NCBI GenBank assembly: GCA_026392325.1
Contig: JAPLCH010000013.1
Location: 2,089 to 8,005 of the forward strand
DNA length: 5,917 bases
From: Solirubrobacterales bacterium
Lineage (GTDB): Bacteria > Actinomycetota > Thermoleophilia > Solirubrobacterales > Solirubrobacteraceae
Reading direction: 5' to 3'
In this document: positions 1 through 5,439 of the stretch, piece after piece
Layout: every line of letters starts with the position of its first letter
Position numbering within the stretch: position 1 is the stretch's first letter
Translations under genes and position numbers: made by a program
Notes under the pieces: generated by a model
Told to the model about the DNA's origin: nothing
Seen by the model: only the letters and a program-made list of their open reading frames with translations
Database searches by the model: none

Positions 1-203
1 AGGAGCTGCTTGCTAACTGGTTCGGTTGGACCAACCGCGCTCTTGAGGCGACAGCCAACCCGGCAGACGTACCGATGGCTTGGCGCATGTACGCATTCCG
101 CGGGTACGTAGCGCTGCAGAAGGTTGACCGCGCACTGCTTGAAGGCCGTCTCCCAGCGTCGATCTTCTACAACCTGATGATCGGCGCCCGCAAGCCGTCC
201 TGA
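1..203 (+). CDS. C-terminal end of an unidentified protein, possibly a SAM-dependent methyltransferase (5' partial)
   Basis: An open frame with codons starting at position 3 runs from the left edge to a TGA at 201-203 and gives 66 residues. The visible part is rich in aromatic residues (LLANWFGWTN, then WRMYAFRGY) and ends with LPASIFYNLMIGARKPS. A closing segment of the type 'LP-x-FYN-x-x-x-x-ARKP' resembles the last strand of many class I SAM-dependent methyltransferases. That is recall of a pattern, and the SAM-binding motifs would lie before the window, so the assignment is weak. It is convergent with the secreted-protein gene, with 22 bases between the two stop codons. No membrane segment is visible in this piece. 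That it is coding is fairly sure; the product is not. Confidence 0.55.
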   Translation, partial: ELLANWFGWTNRALEATANPADVPMAWRMYAFRGYVALQKVDRALLEGRLPASIFYNLMIGARKPS

Positions 204-224
204 TCGGTCAGCGCGAGCGACCGG
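204..224. terminator. GC-rich hairpin between convergent genes, possible bidirectional terminator
   Basis: CGGTC at 205-209 pairs with GACCG at 219-223. Inside it, GC (211-212) pairs with GC (217-218) around a GCGA loop, which is a GNRA-type tetraloop; A210 is a single-base bulge. The hairpin fills the gap between the two facing stop codons (203 and 226) almost exactly. Neither strand has a T run after the stem, so it is not a canonical intrinsic terminator. Termination in both directions is inferred from its place. Confidence 0.4.
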
Positions 225-225
225 G

Positions 226-1290
226 CTAACTGAACACTACGCCGGAAGTGCCACCACCAGGCGCCTTGCCATCGCTGCCGCGGGCTGGCGCAGGAAGGAG
301 GATCGGCTTCTTCGCTGCCTTGTGCTTCTTCTTGGCAATCCGGGGCGACTTCTTCGATGCTGGCTTCTTCGCAGCATGCTTCTTGGTTGCCTTCGACTTC
401 TTGGTCCCATGAGGCTTCGCTTTGCGGCCTGAGTGGGTCCGCGCACGCGCCTTTGGCTTCGATTTCGACTTGTGCCTCGGCGGAACGGTTCCATCCCTGC
501 GGGTGAGCGGGATGACCGTTGAACAGATTGGGTTGTCGTCTTCACCGAGGGTGCAGGAAGGCAGGGCCGGTGGGTCTATCGGGCCCTCACATGATGTTGG
601 CTCCCAATCGCAGAGGTTGATGGGAACCTCAGGCGGTTCTTCAATCGGGTCAATACACAGCCCAACCATTCGGGTGCGGGGATCACTGGAGCCAGAAGCG
701 TTGTCCGAGCCATCGGAAGCTGGGGATTCATCAGCAGAAGATCGGTCTGGGGCTGTAACCGCCCAACAGCCATACGGCGGGTTTCCATCTGGGCAGACAT
801 AGCGCCCTGAGCCTTGGTCGCACTCTGCCGGCATCGGCGGCAATCCGGTTTGGTTTGGGTCACCCTCCTCTGGTGTGCCAGTTGGCGGCGGGGTTTGCTC
901 GCTGGAACCACCTGGGTTCTCAGCAGGCTGCTTGAAACCGCATGCCGCGTTGAGGGAGTCAATGTCACCGTTGACTATCCACTGGGTGAACTCGCTATCA
1001 GCTGCCTTGACCGCCGCATCAAGCTCTGGATTCGCTCCCCAAGTCCAGTTGATAATCGTCCACTCGCCGTCTCGGGCAACCCAGACTCGTGCGCGACTGA
1101 CCACACATTTGTCTGCTGCCGGATCAAAAACGATCGGGCAATCGCCGGCAGAGTAGTCGCAGCCGGGCGGCGGAACAAGCTCCGTAGGCGAAGCGACTCC
1201 AGCTGGATCCTCGGTGGCAAATGCCGCTGCTGGCAGAGCCATCAAGGCTATGCCCGTGGCGAGGGCGGCGATGCTGAACTTGGTACGCAT
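226..1290 (-). CDS. Secreted Cys/Pro-rich protein with a polybasic, histone H1-like C-terminal tail
   Basis: I do not recognise a family. The 354-residue product starts with a clear signal peptide: basic MRTKF, a hydrophobic core, and a likely cleavage at AFA|TED after residue 25. The mature part has 12 cysteines (44, 51, 62, 117, 157, 166, 175, 212, 227, 234, 246, 256), an even number that would suit disulfides outside the cytoplasm. A possibly folded stretch (about 45-120) contains a Trp-rich segment. Acidic, Pro/Gly/Ser-rich linkers follow (about 121-265). Residues 272-328 hold 26 Lys/Arg among 57 and no Asp/Glu. The last 26 residues are Pro/Gly/Ala-rich and end in SGVVFS, with no sortase motif or membrane anchor. 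Binding of DNA, teichoic acid or another polyanion at the cell surface is only an inference. I chose the ATG at 1290 over the one at 1299 because a TAGAAT hexamer overlaps the latter and lies 7 bases before the former. The photolyase stop is 56 bases upstream. Confidence 0.75.
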   Translation of the reverse strand: MRTKFSIAALATGIALMALPAAAFATEDPAGVASPTELVPPPGCDYSAGDCPIVFDPAADKCVVSRARVWVARDGEWTIINWTWGANPELDAAVKAADSEFTQWIVNGDIDSLNAACGFKQPAENPGGSSEQTPPPTGTPEEGDPNQTGLPPMPAECDQGSGRYVCPDGNPPYGCWAVTAPDRSSADESPASDGSDNASGSSDPRTRMVGLCIDPIEEPPEVPINLCDWEPTSCEGPIDPPALPSCTLGEDDNPICSTVIPLTRRDGTVPPRHKSKSKPKARARTHSGRKAKPHGTKKSKATKKHAAKKPASKKSPRIAKKKHKAAKKPILLPAPARGSDGKAPGGGTSGVVFS

Positions 1291-1297
1291 TGCGGAC

Positions 1298-1303
1298 ATT
1301 CTA
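1298..1303 (-). promoter_or_regulatory. Putative -10 element for a leaderless transcript of the secreted-protein gene
   Basis: On the minus strand TAGAAT (one mismatch to TATAAT) is followed by exactly 7 bases and then the ATG at 1290. Transcription would start at or next to that ATG. A partial -35 match, TTGCGG, lies at 1327-1322 with an 18-base spacer. No Shine-Dalgarno sequence precedes either possible ATG, which agrees with leaderless initiation. If real, the gene has its own promoter rather than depending on read-through from the photolyase pair. Confidence 0.45.
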
Positions 1304-1320
1304 ATCAGGTGTTGGACGGC

Positions 1321-1336
1321 GCCGCAAGGCTGCGGC
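1321..1336. other. Perfect 6-bp stem-loop after the (6-4) photolyase-type gene
   Basis: GCCGCA (1321-1326) and TGCGGC (1331-1336) form a perfect inverted repeat around the loop AGGC. It starts 11 bases past the photolyase stop codon in the direction of transcription. No T run follows, so it could be a weak terminator, an mRNA 3' end structure, or chance. It overlaps the partial -35 proposed for the downstream gene, so the two proposals compete in part. Confidence 0.3.
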
Positions 1337-1346
1337 CCAATCAGTC

Positions 1347-2828
1347 CTAGGCTCCCTTGAGGCCCGCACTGGCCCTGCTCGCGACTTCCTGTATTCCCAG
1401 CATGTCGTCCGGAGAGATCCGGTCGAGGTTCTTCAATGCGAGAGCCATCCGGTGGTTGCCCGCGAATTTCTCGCGATTGCGCGCGAGGAAGCTCCAGTAC
1501 ATGGCGGTCAGGGGACAGGCGTCCTCGCCCACCCGCTTCTTCGGGTCATACCTGCAGCCCTTGCAGTGCTGGCTCATTTTCGACATGTAGTTGCCGCCGG
1601 CCGCATATGGCTTGGTCATCATCACCCCTCCGTCTGCGTGAATTCCCATGCCGATGACATTTGGCGCCATAACCCAGTCGGCTGCGTCAACAAACGACTC
1701 CCGAAACCAGTCGAGTGCCTCGTCGGGCTTTACCCCCAGCAGGAGCATCGAGTTGCCGAGCACCATCAGTCGCTCGATGTGATGCGCATAACCCGTGTCG
1801 CGGACCGTGTCGATCGTGTCTTGCAGGCAGTTCCAATCAGTCCGTCCGGAGCCGTAGAACACTGCTGGCAGGGGCGTCTTCGCCTCAAGCCCGTTGTCGC
1901 TCTCCCATTCCTCGGACCGGAAGCGGTACATGCCACGAACGAATTCCCGCCAGCCGATCACCTGACGAATGAACCCTTCCGCTGACTGCAACGGAACGCG
2001 CCCGGCGCGGTACTCGGCTTCCACCCGCTGCACAACATCAAGTGGGTTGAGAAGGCCGAGGTTGAGCGGCACGGACAGTCGGGCGTGAAAGAGGGTTCGC
2101 TCCCCCGTGACCATTGCGTCCTGCCACGGGCCAAACTCGGGCAGCCGGTTGGACAAGAAGTCAGACAGCGCAGCCTCCGCCTCAGCAGCAGTAACAGCGA
2201 ACTCCCGTGGGCCGTCGGCGCCCCATGTCTGAAGTCCGTCCGAAACAAGCGCATCAAGGTCCCTGCGCACATCCGCGTCCACTTCGTCCTCGGTCGGCAT
2301 CCAAGAGTCTGGAGCGGTCAGGCCCTTCGCCGGCGGCCTGCGGTTCTCGGCATCGAGGTTCCACTTGCCGCCTTCCGGCCCACCGGTGGAGTCAAGAAGC
2401 AGCCCGTGGGTCTTGCGCATACCGCGGTAGAAGTGCTCCATCGTCACGCGCTTCTTGCCGGTAGCCCAATCATTGAAGTCCTGCGTGTCCGCGAGGAAGG
2501 CGTTGGAGGGGAGAAGCTCAACACCCAGACTCGCCAGGCGGGCCGCCCACTTTGGGTTCTCTGGCTCCATGCAGACGAGATCTCCCATGCCCGCCAACTC
2601 TGGTTCAAATGCGGCTGCTCTCCTGACTTCAACCACCTCGCGGCCTTCAGCCCTGAAGTCGGCTGCGCGGTGCCGCATTGCGGACAGGACGATGTGAAGT
2701 CGAGCCCGGTGGTAGCGGCGCTTGCGCATCGCCCCCGTTGACTCGATCAGAAGAATCCGATCTGCTCCAACAAGCGCAGGATTATCAGCCCCCAGTTGCT
2801 CCCCAAGGACAAGCGCTGTCTTTCCCAA
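1347..2828 (-). CDS. phrB: Iron-sulfur photolyase/cryptochrome, bacterial (6-4) photolyase type (FeS-BCP, PhrB-like)
   Basis: Family members use FAD and blue light to repair (6-4) pyrimidine-pyrimidone photoproducts; the symbol follows Agrobacterium PhrB, not E. coli phrB. The 493-residue product, close to the usual 500 or so, starts GKTALVLGEQLG like its relatives and has the N-terminal antenna domain with HIVLSAMRH. Four cysteines (334, 422, 425, 438) keep the exact spacing of the [4Fe-4S] ligands recalled for PhrB (350, 438, 441, 454). The same constant offset places His349-His350 (YAHHIERL) on catalytic His365/366 and Tyr408 on Tyr424. Two electron-transfer positions differ: Gly326 for Trp342 and Phe375 for Tyr391, while Trp374 is kept. 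The start is a TTG 10 bases after the class I photolyase stop. An ATG at 2936 would add 36 residues unlike the family that overlap the upstream coding region. No good Shine-Dalgarno precedes the TTG, so coupling to the upstream gene is likely. A signalling (cryptochrome) role cannot be excluded. Confidence 0.93.
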   Translation of the reverse strand: MGKTALVLGEQLGADNPALVGADRILLIESTGAMRKRRYHRARLHIVLSAMRHRAADFRAEGREVVEVRRAAAFEPELAGMGDLVCMEPENPKWAARLASLGVELLPSNAFLADTQDFNDWATGKKRVTMEHFYRGMRKTHGLLLDSTGGPEGGKWNLDAENRRPPAKGLTAPDSWMPTEDEVDADVRRDLDALVSDGLQTWGADGPREFAVTAAEAEAALSDFLSNRLPEFGPWQDAMVTGERTLFHARLSVPLNLGLLNPLDVVQRVEAEYRAGRVPLQSAEGFIRQVIGWREFVRGMYRFRSEEWESDNGLEAKTPLPAVFYGSGRTDWNCLQDTIDTVRDTGYAHHIERLMVLGNSMLLLGVKPDEALDWFRESFVDAADWVMAPNVIGMGIHADGGVMMTKPYAAGGNYMSKMSQHCKGCRYDPKKRVGEDACPLTAMYWSFLARNREKFAGNHRMALALKNLDRISPDDMLGIQEVASRASAGLKGA

Positions 2829-2838
2829 GGCCGACAGC

Positions 2839-4251
2839 TCAGTCCTGCGGCGGCTCAGCGACAGCCCGGAACCGCTCAATTGCCCGCATGCGCTCAAGCT
2901 TGTGATCAACGATTGGGCCTGGGTAGTCGCGGTCAATCACGCAGCCGGACGCTTCCTGCTCTGCCTCGCTCATGGTCCACGGCTCAAAGAGTCGCTTCAA
3001 CGGGACATCCTTCAGCTCGGGAATCCAACGCTTTACGTAGACACCGTCTGGGTCAAACTTCCTCTGCTGGAGCACCGGATTGAAAATCCTCTTGAAGTAT
3101 GGAGCCGGGTCCACTCCCAGTGACGCCGTCCACTGCCAGTTGCCGTTGTTCTGCGAGGTGTCACCGTCCAGGAGGAGCTTCATGAACCACTCCTCCCCAT
3201 GGCGATAGTCAATGTGAAGGTTCTTGGTCAGGAACGAGCCGACAACCATCCGCGTTCGGTTGTGCATGAAACCGGTGGCCGCAAGTTCCCGCATGCCCGC
3301 ATCAACCATTGGGTAGCCGGTGGTCCCATCACACCATGCCTTCCAGCCTTCGGGGTCATCCACCCACTCAAGAGCGTCGAATTTGGGCTGATATGCCGTT
3401 CTGGTGTTCGTGGGCGAATACAGCAGCACATGGGCGTAGAAGTCCCTCCACGCAAGCTGACGGCGGTATGCGGCCGGGTGTTCGCCCGGTATTTGCATCA
3501 CCCGTTCCTCAAGCTCCCGGGCAGACAGGCTCCCAAGGTGCAGATATGGGGAAAGGCGTGAGGTGCTGCGAGCAACATCATTGTGGAGGTCCTTGTAACG
3601 CTCGACTCCATCGCTGAGCCACTCCTCCATGCGGGCTCGGGCTGCGGCCTCACCCGCCGGCAGGGGGCCGGTGAGGACAGGCGTCAAGCCCAGATCCTCA
3701 ACGGTGGGAATTGCGCCCATCTCAATATCAGGAGATTTGAGCTTCTCGGGCGCGTTCAAAACCTCACGCCGAGGTGCCTCAGCCCAGTTGCGCCCGAACG
3801 GAGAAAAGACTGCGTAGGGACGCCCATCCTTGGTTCGAATCTTCGAGATGTCTGCGCAGAACATTCCCGGATGCCGGACCAAACCCGCCCCTGCTTCCTT
3901 GAGCGCTTCACTGACACGCTTGTCCCGAGCGATCGCGAACGGTGACGCATCGCTGGTTGCGTGGACCTCCGTCGCCCCAATCTCTGCCACCAAGGCAGGA
4001 AGGACCTCAGCAGGATCACCTTGGCGAACGGCGAGCGTCCCACCCCTCTCCTCTAAGGCCCCGCGCAGCTCTCGCAGCGTTTCGAGCAGCGCATGAGTTC
4101 TGTCGGCGGAGGCCCAACGCCCCCGATAGACACCCTCATCCAAGACGAAAACAGGCAGCACGTCATCGGCACAATCAAGCGCCGCCCAAAGGGCAGGGTG
4201 GTCATGAATGCGCAGGTCACGGCGCAGCCAAAGGATCGTTGTGGATGCCAT
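2839..4251 (-). CDS. phr: Class I deoxyribodipyrimidine (CPD) photolyase
   Basis: This FAD enzyme uses near-UV/blue light to split cyclobutane pyrimidine dimers in DNA. The product is 470 residues, almost the length of E. coli photolyase (472). It begins STTILWLRRDLRIHDHPAL, the usual start of the antenna-binding Rossmann domain. The FAD domain has TSRLSPYLHLGSLS (230-243), RQLAWRDFYAH (264-274), TGYPMVDAGMREL (311-323), MHNRTRM (329-335) and the DG-D-x-x-x-NNGNWQW segment (362-374). Asn368 aligns with the flavin-contacting Asn378 of E. coli. The Trp electron-transfer triad maps to Trp296, Tyr349 and Trp372, so the middle Trp is a Tyr. Gln265 sits where E. coli has Glu274, a dimer-contacting residue. 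I chose the ATG at 4251 because the family motif begins at once; an upstream in-frame ATG at 4416 would add 55 unrelated residues overlapping the divergent gene. It heads a likely two-gene unit with the iron-sulfur photolyase. The family is certain; strict CPD specificity is slightly less so. Confidence 0.95.
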   Translation of the reverse strand: MASTTILWLRRDLRIHDHPALWAALDCADDVLPVFVLDEGVYRGRWASADRTHALLETLRELRGALEERGGTLAVRQGDPAEVLPALVAEIGATEVHATSDASPFAIARDKRVSEALKEAGAGLVRHPGMFCADISKIRTKDGRPYAVFSPFGRNWAEAPRREVLNAPEKLKSPDIEMGAIPTVEDLGLTPVLTGPLPAGEAAARARMEEWLSDGVERYKDLHNDVARSTSRLSPYLHLGSLSARELEERVMQIPGEHPAAYRRQLAWRDFYAHVLLYSPTNTRTAYQPKFDALEWVDDPEGWKAWCDGTTGYPMVDAGMRELAATGFMHNRTRMVVGSFLTKNLHIDYRHGEEWFMKLLLDGDTSQNNGNWQWTASLGVDPAPYFKRIFNPVLQQRKFDPDGVYVKRWIPELKDVPLKRLFEPWTMSEAEQEASGCVIDRDYPGPIVDHKLERMRAIERFRAVAEPPQD

Positions 4252-4259
4252 CTCACTTG

Positions 4260-4290
4260 AAATTACGCGTACGGGCGCGTTCGCGCTCAA
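4260..4290 (-). promoter_or_regulatory. Putative promoter for the photolyase pair
   Basis: Read on the minus strand, TTGAGC (4290-4285) and TAATTT (4265-4260) are separated by 19 bases. TAATTT fits TANNNT and ends 8 bases before the photolyase ATG at 4251, which would give a leaderless or nearly leaderless mRNA. The spacer is longer than the ideal 17. The sequence GTGAG just before the ATG could serve as a weak ribosome binding site if transcription starts further upstream. Confidence 0.4.
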
Positions 4291-4320
4291 CTCAACGCCT
4301 GCCCCACGCTCATTCCCTCC

Positions 4321-4326
4321 TACACT
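4321..4326 (+). promoter_or_regulatory. Putative -10 element for a leaderless transcript of the Lon-domain gene
   Basis: TACACT fits TANNNT and is followed by 7 bases and then the ATG at 4334. No Shine-Dalgarno sequence precedes that ATG and no convincing -35 is visible. The element shares the 82-base divergent spacer with the proposed photolyase promoter; the two hexamers lie 55 bases apart, so the genes could share regulatory sites. Confidence 0.4.
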
Positions 4327-4333
4327 CGTGGCG

Positions 4334-4990
4334 ATGGCTGCCGACACCGAGAACAACTTCCCCCTTTTCCCCCTGGGACTGGTCGCCCTCCCAGAGGAGC
4401 CAGTACCGCTGCACATCTTTGAGGAGCGCTACAAGGAGATGATCAGCCATTGCATCGCCAACGAGTCCGAATTCGGGATCGTTTGGCGGGAGGACGACGA
4501 GCTTCATGACATTGGCTGCGCCGTCCAAGTTGAGGAAGTACTGGAGACAATGGAGGACGGCAGGATCAACCTGATCTGCCGTGGAACACGCCCGTTCAGG
4601 CTGCTTGAGCGCGGAGACGACATTCCCTATCCCTCCGGGACAGTTGAATTCCTTGAGGACTCCACCGACTCGGGGGAGGACACTGGTGCCGAGACGCGGA
4701 TCGTCTACTCAGAGCTCTATACCGAGGCGACAGAGCGGACGATCGACAATGAAGACCTTGTCGAAATGTCGTCTTACGACATGGCTTCCACAGTGGACTT
4801 TGGTCTTGAGGCCAAACAGACCCTGCTTGAACTTCGGGATGAAACAGCCCGCCTTGCCCTGCTCGAAAGGCTTTTCAGGGCTGCGCTAAAGCGCGTCGCA
4901 ATGATCGGCAAGGCGGAGGCTTTGGCCGGAAGCAATGGTCGAGTTCGATTTGGGACCGACAAGCTGCCAAAGCCCGACATCGAAAACTGA
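4334..4990 (+). CDS. Stand-alone LON substrate-binding domain protein
   Basis: The 218-residue product begins NFPLFPLGLVALPEEPVPL and continues HIFEERYKEMI (28-38), the hallmark of the N-terminal substrate-binding domain of Lon proteases (the LON_substr_bdg / PUA-like family). A second conserved block, GRINLICRGTRPFRLLE (76-92), matches the strand that usually reads 'G-R-x-x-(I/L)-x-x-x-G-x-x-R-F-x-(I/L)'. The C-terminal half (about 125-195) is probably helical. There is no AAA+ ATPase or Ser-Lys protease domain, so this is the short family of about 200 residues whose biochemical role is not established. It is cytosolic, with no signal or membrane segment. An acidic insert around 108-120 (DSTDSGEDTGAE) looks like a loop. 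I chose the ATG at 4334; a GTG two codons earlier (4328) is possible. A longer frame from 4208 runs back through photolyase coding sequence and is rejected. It is divergent from the photolyases and convergent with the lipoprotein gene. Confidence 0.88.
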   Translation: MAADTENNFPLFPLGLVALPEEPVPLHIFEERYKEMISHCIANESEFGIVWREDDELHDIGCAVQVEEVLETMEDGRINLICRGTRPFRLLERGDDIPYPSGTVEFLEDSTDSGEDTGAETRIVYSELYTEATERTIDNEDLVEMSSYDMASTVDFGLEAKQTLLELRDETARLALLERLFRAALKRVAMIGKAEALAGSNGRVRFGTDKLPKPDIEN

Positions 4991-4996
4991 CCAGCG

Positions 4997-5009
4997 GAAG
5001 CGTCGCTTC
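4997..5009. terminator. Short hairpin between convergent genes, weak terminator candidate
   Basis: GAAGC (4997-5001) pairs with GCTTC (5005-5009) around GTC. An outer match of CAGC (4992-4995) with GCTG (5014-5017) could extend it across an internal loop. It lies between the Lon-domain stop (4990) and the lipoprotein stop (5008-5010) and overlaps the latter. There is no T run on either side, so intrinsic termination is uncertain. Confidence 0.3.
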
Positions 5010-5439
5010 AGCGGCTGAGGCCGCAGGTTCCCTTTGCGATCTTGCGGGTCAGGTAGACCAGCTCTTTGAACGACCCGGGAACGTTCGGGTCCCCGTCCTT
5101 CCATTCGATCTTGCCAGCGCCGAATGTGACCTTGAAGTTGTAGACCGAATGGCTGAACCCAATCAGGGTCCTTGGCTTGTCTTTGTCCTCCGCCAAGCGG
5201 ACCGAAAGGTCGCGCGCGGCGAGCAGCTGATCACCGGGCAATGCCTTGGGAGTCCCTCCGTTACAGGTCGCCGTGCCGGAGTCACTGACGATCAACTTCA
5301 GCTTCGCGCCCGGAATGGACCCGGATCGATCGACCTGAAAGAGGTCGGCTGACTGCTGCGTGCCGCATGAGGCAAGCAGAAGCCCAGCTGTCGCCAAGGC
5401 GATCAGAAGCGGAAGTCGCGTGGTCAGTCTCCGAAGCAT
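5008..5439 (-). CDS. Small lipoprotein of unknown function
   Basis: The product has 143 residues. Its N-terminus has Arg residues (MLRRLTTR), a hydrophobic core and the lipobox LASC with the lipidated Cys at 25, so after processing by signal peptidase II it should be anchored to the outer face of the membrane. The mature part of about 119 residues has two more cysteines (59 and 139) that could form a disulfide, and segments such as KLKLIVSDSG and YNFKVTFGAGKIEWKDG that look like beta strands. I recognise no enzyme motif. The ATG at 5439 shares one base with the TAA of the gamma-glutamyltransferase gene (TAATG), which suggests translational coupling. An in-frame ATG at 5451 would add MGRV; it has a G-rich stretch (GTGGGGGTG) in the position of a ribosome binding site and remains possible. 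Pairing with a transferase that is usually exported makes a shared envelope location plausible, but no functional link is shown. Confidence 0.82.
   Translation of the reverse strand: MLRRLTTRLPLLIALATAGLLLASCGTQQSADLFQVDRSGSIPGAKLKLIVSDSGTATCNGGTPKALPGDQLLAARDLSVRLAEDKDKPRTLIGFSHSVYNFKVTFGAGKIEWKDGDPNVPGSFKELVYLTRKIAKGTCGLSR

Noticed and set aside
307..477. The CTT/TTC-rich stretch as a non-coding tandem repeat
   Set aside because: It is the in-frame coding sequence for the Lys-rich tail, with AAG-type Lys codons on the minus strand; the units are irregular and do not form a true tandem array.
814..1350. Plus-strand open frame (178 codons) opposite the secreted-protein gene
   Set aside because: Its product is rich in Arg, Cys and Trp without a recognisable pattern, while the opposite strand gives a clean signal peptide and a coherent domain layout.
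2085..2741. Long plus-strand open frame (218 codons) opposite the Fe-S photolyase
   Set aside because: It is antisense to a strongly conserved gene, its translation has no recognisable domain, and GC-rich DNA commonly leaves such shadow frames open.
2829..2936. N-terminal extension of the Fe-S photolyase from an ATG at 2936
   Set aside because: The 36 added residues are Ser-rich and unlike the family start, they overlap the well-conserved 3' end of the class I photolyase gene, and the family homology begins right at the TTG at 2828.
4208..4333. N-terminal extension of the Lon-domain protein from 4208
   Set aside because: It reads back through photolyase coding sequence and the divergent promoter region; the Lon domain starts a few residues after the ATG at 4334.
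4252..4416. N-terminal extension of the class I photolyase from an ATG at 4416
   Set aside because: The 55 added residues run antisense through the start of the Lon-domain gene and precede a textbook photolyase N-terminus at 4251; they are chance open frame.
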